The notes beneath the pieces are model-generated. The model ran no database searches and was not told the DNA's origin. It saw only the letters and a list, made by a program, of their open reading frames with translations. Positions 58,085 through 64,000 of a DNA stretch of 64,000 bases are shown here, in pieces (the stretch's first letter is position 1; every line of letters begins with the position of its first letter). This DNA is from Gerris lacustris (taxonomy: Eukaryota; Arthropoda; Insecta; Hemiptera; Gerridae): the NCBI GenBank assembly GCA_951217055.1, contig OX578286.1:15711050-15775049 (forward strand), written 5' to 3'. Made by a program: the position numbers and the translations under genes.

Positions 58085-58400
58085 ACACAATTTGTGTAGT
58101 GAGTGCACCAAGGGATGTGCCACGCAAGCGCTACACATAGGCACTGTCCCAACATTAGACATTACGTCAAAAAGATGTTGTCTCGCCATAACGCTATGTC
58201 CTGCATCGTTTCGTCGCGTCCGACTCATCAGGGGCCCGACGATGCCCACCCAACTCTGGACCTATACCAGATCGAGAAGATCAGATAATAGGGCTTATCA
58301 GAGACGAGCGTGCTCTCACACCGCCATACTTGCTTGGCTGGCAAAACACGGTATACAGCTGAAGTTATTTCTACATTTATTAGAAATAAGTAATATCAAC
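58085..58400 (+). pseudogene. GC-richer island, possible mariner/Tc1 transposase relic
   Basis: The plus frame near 58310-58355 reads SHTAILAWLAKHGIQL, which recalls the region after the second catalytic aspartate in mariner/Tc1 transposases (pattern H-D/Q-D-N-A-x-x-H-T-A-x-x-V-x-x-F/W-L-x-x-H-G-I). The aspartate motif itself is not intact (DNRAYQRRACSH) and the expected Y-S-P-D-L-N-P block does not follow. Flanking frames of 61-103 codons are uninformative. It could be coincidence. Confidence 0.25.
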
Positions 58401-58630
58401 TAATTATCATTCTCGCTTTATAAATAAAGGATTCATTATGACTGAGTATACTACATAGAGATCTCATCCTTAAAGGTATATATTTGTGAAAGTAGTATAT
58501 GTTTAAATTCTTCAGTAGTTGGAAGGTGATGAGGATAATCTCTGTGTTGATCCTTCTGAATCTCTCGTTAAAGAAGATGTCTGTAGTGTCCTTCGAAGTT
58601 TCTTTTATCTCTTTCTTTCTTGAGGATTTT
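58401..58630. other. No gene recognised
   Basis: Moderately AT-rich; downstream (minus strand) of the next candidate frame. Confidence 0.3.
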
Positions 58631-58631
58631 G

Positions 58632-59000
58632 TTATCCGTAGGTGGCATAGAGATGAGAAGACAAGGAGGGTAATTCGTGGTCACGTTCTTTCAGCTCATC
58701 AGTAACTCCTTTTTCTTCTAGACCTCCCCGCAACCGAAGACACCGGGCATTATCCTCGGGGTTTTTCATTCTTTTCTCATCCGCGTCTAATCTTCGACAA
58801 GGAATTCCTTCACTCATTCTTCTCCCAAGGATTTTTAGTGGTCTAAAGTTAATCTTATCCAATAGTTTGAACAAAGGCATACCAACGTCGACCAAAATGG
58901 AGAAGATATGAATCAAAAGGATAACCGTGAACCATTGTAGAACGATAAAGGCCTTCAGAGTCTTTCCACTAACAAGAAGTCTCATCTTCTTTTTTTTCAT
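58632..59000 (-). CDS. Best candidate host coding frame: putative single-pass membrane protein, unassigned
   Basis: 122 codons from ATG at 59000 to TAA at 58632. It has a basic start (MKKKKMRLLVSGK), a hydrophobic segment at about residues 16-38 (FIVLQWFTVILLIHIFSI within it), then a charged C-terminal part (GRRMSEGIPCRRLDADEKR; LKERDHELPSLSSHLYATYG). The amino-acid mix and absence from any repeat family distinguish it from chance frames. An in-frame upstream frame (59016-59198) is separated by one TGA and five codons. No domain family recognised and no splice sites could be assigned; it may be a single-exon small gene, one exon, or a decayed gene. Confidence 0.4.
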   Translation of the reverse strand: MKKKKMRLLVSGKTLKAFIVLQWFTVILLIHIFSILVDVGMPLFKLLDKINFRPLKILGRRMSEGIPCRRLDADEKRMKNPEDNARCLRLRGGLEEKGVTDELKERDHELPSLSSHLYATYG

Positions 59001-59015
59001 TCTTTTAAGAAGAAG

Positions 59016-59198
59016 TCATCTTCTTTGTTTTCTCCCCTTCTCATCTTGTCCATTGAGGATTATATCCTTCTTTCCGGAACTAGTTGAGGACGGAACACCG
59101 TGTTCACATCCTTTATATTGTCTGCATAAATGAGATCCACTCACTAATTGACCATTCATAAAATCCACCGCACCCATGTTTACATTGTCTATAACCAT
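59016..59198 (-). CDS. Upstream in-frame segment ending in TGA, unassigned
   Basis: 60 codons: starts MVIDNVNMGAVDFMNGQLV, includes SGSHLCRQYKGCEHGVP, ends GQDEKGRKQRR then TGA. It is in the same frame as 58632-59000, with only five codons (LLLKR) between its stop and the next ATG. The balanced composition suggests that both were once one reading frame of about 187 codons. Explanations: a nonsense mutation (pseudogene), a short upstream frame, readthrough, or an unrecognised intron boundary. No selenocysteine insertion element was identified. Confidence 0.3.
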   Translation of the reverse strand: MVIDNVNMGAVDFMNGQLVSGSHLCRQYKGCEHGVPSSTSSGKKDIILNGQDEKGRKQRR

Positions 59199-59199
59199 A

Positions 59200-59900
59200 G
59201 ATGCGTGAAATAACCAAGCGGACCATTAAAAATCATTATCTTATACTTCTGAATTGATCCATTAACTCTTTAATATCTTCTCAGGTCCTGTTTATATTTT
59301 GCTTCATAAAGCGATAACAAATCTTTGTAATATATAATACCTCAAATTCTCTCAAAACAAATTCAAGATTGCGTATATAAGTCCAAAACATTATTTGATA
59401 TTGACAAAATAAATTAAGGGGGTCCAAGATTAAAGAGAATCCATTCAATATTAATTTTAATTTGTGGATTTTGTGTCTTGACTAATTGTGAAAGAAATTA
59501 AACTCTCTATCCAGTCAACCCTTAACATTCACATGAAGTGACCTAACTTCAACATTCATGTACGTACCCTGCTTATTCGTGCTATATTGAAGCTACACAG
59601 AAAAGCGAAGAAAAACAAATTAGAGACAAAAGTTTCGAAAGTTAATTAGCTAAAACTTTCATTTTTTTAATAATATTGATGTCGTTAGTATTGTTTTACT
59701 GTTTATTTATTTACGTATATGATTCGACACAAAAAATTAAAATATATACTAGAGTAGTAAATATATATTTAATACTAAATATATATTATAATTTAATACT
59801 CTAGTCAATTATTTCGTACTTCTTGCTTAATGTTTGTTTAAAAAAAACTCATCAGATTTTTACTCTTTGTAAATTTTACTTATCACGTCCTCAACTAAGA
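59200..59900. other. No gene recognised
   Basis: AT-rich; ATATATATTTAATACTAAAT near 59760-59800 forms a small palindrome (ACTAGAGTAGTAAATATATA ... TTTAATACTCTAGT). Confidence 0.3.
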
Positions 59901-60431
59901 TTTTTAGGGTCCGTAGGCATAACCAAGGACATCGCATGCTCGCATGCTCTCACGGCTACACCTTTCGTCCGATCACATTGAAATTTGGCATGTATGAGTC
60001 TTGTACCTGCCCACATATTTTAAAAATATAGCGACTTAAAAAAAATATTTTTCAAAAAAATTAGGATAAAAAAACTTAAGTATTAAATTTTTTTAATTTT
60101 TTTTCTACACCGTGAGGGGTATCATATTAAAGGGTACATGGAGCTGATTAAAAAAATATATAATTCTTTGGTTATAACTTTGATAGGGCGAGCGTAGGCA
60201 AGTTTGATAAGTGGGTGTGAAACGTGTCCCCCCCTTCTATCTCGCTTATGTGAAGTGCAAAAAATCTGAAAAAATTCCTGAACATTCTTCAAAAGTAAAG
60301 ATACCACTTTTTGGAAATTTCGAAAAAAATATTATTTAATTTTTTATTGACATAATACGTTTTTTTATAACTATGGTCTTTTCGATGTATTTATATGGTT
60401 GTAGTCAGGTTCAGTGGCAAAAAAATACTTT

Positions 60432-60869
60432 TATCTACGATTGATACGAAATATAAACATTATATCTCTGTTTAGATGCGTAGAAAGTGATTATTTACGT
60501 ACTTGTATTCATTGTGCATGCGCGTCTCATAGTTCTGAAGAATTCCTCTTCTTTACCACGCTAGCGCGGTAAAGAAGAGAAATTCTTCAGCTTTACGCAC
60601 GATTAGCGATTTTGTTTACATTTAACAAAACTAATTTGCTGTTCTTTTATTAAAGTAACTGTTTATATCGAGTTTTTAGTGAAAAAAAATTAATAAATCA
60701 AGTCGCTTTGACAAAAATGTAGAGAATAATACTTCTCCAGAAATAATTAATTCGGCAAAAAATACAACTCAAGATTAATGCCATCTTTATCAAGAGAAGA
60801 GATATGAACTTACATACAGCAAGTTTATTTTTTTCTGTATTTATTATTTAAATCTAACAATCGTAGATA
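60432..60869. mobile_element. Nested insertion with 12-bp inverted repeats
   Basis: TATCTACGATTG (60432-60443) and CAATCGTAGATA (60858-60869) are perfect complements. The interior contains a strong hairpin at 60535-60590. It lies inside repC copy 3 and is therefore younger than that copy. Confidence 0.65.
60535..60590. repeat. Strong hairpin
   Basis: CTGAAGAATTCCTCTTCTTT and ACCACGC pair with GCGCGGTAAAGAAGAG and AAATTCTTCAG. Stem about 26 bp with one or two mismatches, centred on GCTAGC. The TCTTTACC/GGTAAAGA part is shared with the hairpin near 39887. Confidence 0.9.
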
Positions 60870-61008
60870 AAGTACGGTACGCAACTCGTGCGAAAACGGC
60901 ATTTTGCATTGCTCGTGTGGTTTTACCACCCTCGCTGTCGCTCGGGTGCAAATTCTACACTCGCATGCAAAATGCTACTTTCCGCACTCGACGCGTAATG
61001 TACTATAT
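60865..61008. mobile_element. GC-richer foldback segment next to the nested insertion
   Basis: GATAAAGTACGGTACGCAAC with TCGTGCG (60866-60891) and, inverted, GATATAGTACATTACGCGTC with GAGTGCGG (complement of about 60981-61008) form imperfect arms. GCATTTTGCAT and ATGCAAAATGC pair inside. Centre CCACCCTCGCTGTCGCTCGG. Either the right part of one 577-bp insertion or a second element. Confidence 0.6.
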
Positions 61009-61169
61009 CAGAAGTTTGTTTATGTGTTTTGAGAATATCAGACCCATAGGATAGTTCAAAGTAAGCTTTTTAGCATTTTAAAAAACACCATCAATAGGGT
61101 ACTACTTAAACTATACAGGGTTGCCTACGGACGGAAGTGTGTGCTGACTAGCACACACTTGACCTGTTT

Positions 61170-62182
61170 ATTTGTTTTCCCTTAAATTTTGTATTCGTTT
61201 GAGCTTTATTGTGTTTTCTTTCGTTATTAAACACACACACACATATATAATACTTTCGATTTTTTTGTAAATGATACATTATTAAATCAACTTTTCTCGA
61301 AGCATCATGAGATTCGTAACATCTTAACACTAATATTTAAATAATACTTAAATTGGCTCAGAAATAATGATCTAATGTGATTTCTAAAATATCTGATATT
61401 TTCTTTTTTTTTTTTTTTTTTAAAAATAAGGTCTCTAGAATATTAAAATGATTCCATCAAAATAACCCTTTGAATCAATATCATTTATATTCATACACAT
61501 AAAAAATTAAACATAAAAAAAAATTAAATCAAAATTAATAGTTACGTTTTGGTTTAACTTGAGTTGTAAGCTACAATTTAAAATGAAAAAAAAAATCAGA
61601 GACAGTTTAAAGCATATCTTAAGCACCTATAAATATTTCTATGTCGTCCAACATCATTTAAATAACGACTTCATAAATTTTATAGATCACATGATTACAC
61701 AAATCACTCTAATTTGTCAATTTTTGATAAGAATCTTTTTTTTTTTTCTTCTTCTTCCTCTATTTAAATTATTTTTTACAACAAGATAATTTTGTATTGG
61801 ATATAATTTGTATACGATGAAATCAACGACGAGGTTTAAAAAAAAAAGAAACAGTTAAAAAAAAAACAAACATAATATGCAAAAACCCCTTAAATTAACG
61901 AACACCGAAATCCTTTTTAAAAAAATCATGATCATTCCAATAATAATAACAAGATCATAACGCTGATATATAATGAGCAAGCAAAGGATTTTCTTTTCTT
62001 TTTATTATGTATAATCGTGATCTTCGGCTCATAAGTCCTACATCCGTGTCAAAGTCGTGATCTTGAAACCCCAGGTGATCTGATACGAATCACGACGATT
62101 TTGGAACCCCCCTTTTACACTGCCCGAACAAAAAAAAACAACCTTTCTCTTTTGTAATTCTTTCAGGGATGATCTTATGTTT

Positions 62183-62185
<3 letters not shown>
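61170..62185. other. No gene recognised
   Basis: AT-rich. TCATAAGTCCTACATCCGTG and GATCTTGAAACCCCAGG near 62030-62080 are less AT-rich but unassigned. A (CA)n of about 14 bp lies at 61231. Confidence 0.3.

Positions 62186-62246
<61 letters not shown>
62186..62246. repeat. (TA)n microsatellite
   Basis: About 60 bp of TA/AT dinucleotide preceded by TTTATACATA. Confidence 0.97.
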
Positions 62247-62247
<1 letters not shown>

Positions 62248-62582
62248 GTAAGATTAATCAAGAGAGGATGTCACGATCTTATACTGTATACTAAACAGAA
62301 AAAGAAGTCGTCTTGTTTTTTATACATTTAAATTATATTTGGTATCTTTCGCCAAAAAACATGATAATTTGTACAACAAAATTTAAATACATTGTTTTAA
62401 AAGATAAATCTAAGAGAGTTGAATTATTGATTGTATTTAATGATGAAAAGATTTATAATATGTAGATTGCATCTAAAAAAAAATTATTATAATATTATTT
62501 TTCCGTTCAGGTTTTTTTTTTTAAATAAAAAAATATAAATTATTTTTGTTGCTTATTCTTATACTTTAAGAGACTTATTTTA
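62247..62582. other. No gene recognised
   Basis: AT-rich DNA. Confidence 0.3.
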
Positions 62583-62650
62583 CAGTAGCGTACACAGAAA
62601 ATTTTTTCGGGGGGGGCCCGACCTAATTTAACTTATATGCGGGTTTAGCA
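62583..62650 (+). mobile_element. hAT-type terminal sequence
   Basis: CAGTAGCGTACACAGAAAAT followed by TTTTTTCGGGGGGGGCCCGA has the same layout as the ends at 39449-39465 and 56653 (CAGTxxCGxx, then G-run). No partner end recognised. Confidence 0.4.
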
Positions 62651-62794
62651 TACCCCATAATTTATTATAATTGTAATTTCTCCCCCTTTTCAACACTCTA
62701 ATTTCAATTTCTAACCTCATATTTAATTAAATAGAGGTAACACATATTTAATCATATTTAAATAAATCATATTTAAATAAATAAGAGGTAACAC

Positions 62795-63215
62795 CTCACT
62801 ATGTGATGTGATCGTTCTAAAGAACGATTATGTCTCCGATTCCAATAATTCCAAGACAGAAATCTGTTCCAGTTATCAAACATTTTTGATCCCGTTTCTG
62901 GCTGTTAGTCTGTCTCTCGCTCAATCATGGTGAACAATTCTTAAAAACTACTCTTTCGATTTTAATGAAATTTGGATGGCAGTTAATTAGCATATAAAAA
63001 GTCCATTGTTGGCCCTATATAAGGTCCAATCTTCTAGTCCCATTTCCCTCCACCACATTTCTCCACCTGCCACCATTTCTCTTCCACATGAGCACACACA
63101 TAGATTTATTTACACCTTATCTTCAAAAATATTTATCTGATTTAATAAAACATATCTGATAGAAGCTCACAGATTAATTTTAACTGTCTGCGCTGTTTAA
63201 ATTTTGGTAAATTGA
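62795..63215 (-). mobile_element. repA copy, minus orientation, left end missing
   Basis: GATCGTTCTAAAGAACGATT, TCCAAGACAGAAATCTGTTC, CAATCATGGTGAACAATTCT (diverged), TTTTAATGAAATTTGGATGG, CATTTCTCTTCCACATGAGC and AATTTTAACTGTCTGCGC. The hairpin end is lost. TCCACCACATTTCTCCACC (63049) is a local insertion. Confidence 0.82.
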
Positions 63216-63379
63216 TACTTTAAACTAGTCCGACCTGAGTCAGCAAGAGGGGAATGCCGCATAGACAAGAGGACCCACGTAGCGTTCTACACACAATCCT
63301 GGTCCAAAACAAAAATTTGCTACTGAAATCCACAACCCTCATTTTCCCGTTTAAGCCAGTCTAGTGTGCATATTTTAAT

Positions 63380-64000
63380 TCAGTTAATTTAATTTCATCG
63401 GCAAAAGTTCGAGTTGACTCGGGCCTCATTTAATTTAATGTGCTTAACACCTAGGCCGAGCCGGCAATCGGGTCTATTATTGAACGCATCCCAATTTATT
63501 TTGATGTATAATTTCCATCGACAAAATCGGACCTACTAGCAATCAGGCCGATTCATTGTACTCATCCTAATCGTTCGTAAGTTCAATGCACTTAATTCTA
63601 TAGCAAAAAAACCGGGCCTAGCTGTCAATCGCGCAGTCTATTTTTACGAATCCAAATTCAATTCATTGCATTAGGATTCGTAATGAATTGAAGCTGTCCT
63701 ATAATGCAACCTATGAACCTATGCTATTGAACTGGACTAAAACCACAAAAAAATCATTGAATTCAATTCGCGAAAAATCGGGCCCAGCCGAAATCGGGTC
63801 GATCAAGTTTAATGTTTTTAATTCCACTGCCAAAAATCAAGGCCTTGTCGGCAAATGAGCCGATTTATTTCATGCATCCTAATTTAATTCAATGAATCTA
63901 ATTCCATCAGCAAAAATCTCGGTCCAGCCAAAATCGGGCCGCTATAGTGTTTAATAGTTTTAGTTTCATCAACAAAAATCCGGGCCCAGCCAACAGTCGG
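63380..64000. repeat. Degenerate satellite running off the window
   Basis: Units of about 60-110 bp share CATCGGCAAAA / CATCAGCAAAAATC / CATCAACAAAAATCC, CGGGCCCAGCC, CAATCGGG(C/T)C and ATTTAATTCAATGCA words (starts near 63405, 63515, 63600, 63770, 63828, 63905, 63967). The array continues to the last base, so its full size is unknown. It is richer in CG than the rest of the window. Confidence 0.75.

Larger units (their letters stand above)
59904..61166 (-). mobile_element. repC copy 3, interrupted by a nested insertion
   Basis: Minus orientation: TTAGGGTCCGTAGGCATAAC to GTGTGTGCTGACTAGCACAC with ACTTGACCTG. The repC interior breaks at TACTTT (60431) and resumes at GAAGTTTGTTTATGTG (61011); copy 1 reads continuously across this point (CTTCTAATAAAGTA in plus orientation). 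The G-run is represented by seven C (60228-60234). Confidence 0.9.

Overview
The window looks like intergenic or heterochromatic DNA of an AT-rich metazoan, most likely an arthropod; the species cannot be fixed from the sequence. Composition is roughly 30% GC by eye. There are no operons and no long intact genes, but many decayed transposons, short interspersed repeats, minisatellites and microsatellites. A piece of 5S-rRNA-derived sequence and several tRNA-derived SINE-like promoters also point to a eukaryote. No intact, confidently identifiable host protein-coding gene was found. The strongest protein homology read by eye is the C-terminal end of a hAT transposase (6781-7071, minus strand), inside a copy with perfect 14-bp termini and an 8-bp target duplication. 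Names used below are mine. repA/repB are about 0.5-0.75 kb dispersed repeats with a conserved left end (TAGACTGCCAATTGGTGTGG) and a hairpin right end (TTACCTTCGGTAAG inside GCTTCCG/CGGAAGC). repC is a roughly 0.7-kb repeat with a GTGTGCTAGTCAGCACAC hairpin at one end and an internal G-run. repD is a roughly 235-bp MITE built of two successive hairpins. repF is a foldback element with long inverted arms. Layout: 1-5 kb, AT-rich DNA with 53-bp, 86-bp and ACGAAGTTTGTGA tandem repeats. 5-8 kb, a repD copy and a 78-bp satellite split by the hAT element. 9.3-10.3 kb, repC and a head-to-head tRNA-like SINE pair. 11.5-13.7 kb, a 750-bp polypurine tract and a 63-bp minisatellite. 14-21.3 kb, inverted-repeat elements and a GC-richer island near 16 kb. 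21.4-29.8 kb, degenerate satellites, repA copies, a 26-bp minisatellite and repC. 30-36 kb, tandem repeats, a foldback element, a 1-kb 23-bp minisatellite and more repD/repA. 37-45 kb, microsatellite, hAT-type ends, hairpins, repB and a 1.5-kb element with perfect 32-bp inverted termini and eight copies of a 14-bp motif. 46.4-48.5 kb, a nested pogo-like end plus a CAGGG-ended element carrying a 5S-derived structured sequence. 48.5-55 kb, further tandem repeats, a LINE-like tail and foldback/SINE-like duplications. 55-59.2 kb, repA copies and then the most gene-like stretch, with coding-like reading frames on the minus strand at 56.3 and 58.6-59.2 kb. 59.9-64 kb, a repC copy with a nested insertion, a microsatellite, a hAT-type end, repA and a satellite running off the window. 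The elements do not form a pathway. The value of the window is as a record of transposition: several insertions can be ordered by nesting (satellite then hAT; repC then a hairpin insert; pogo-like end then the CAGGG element). All family assignments rest on reading the sequence and remembered family hallmarks; no database search was possible.
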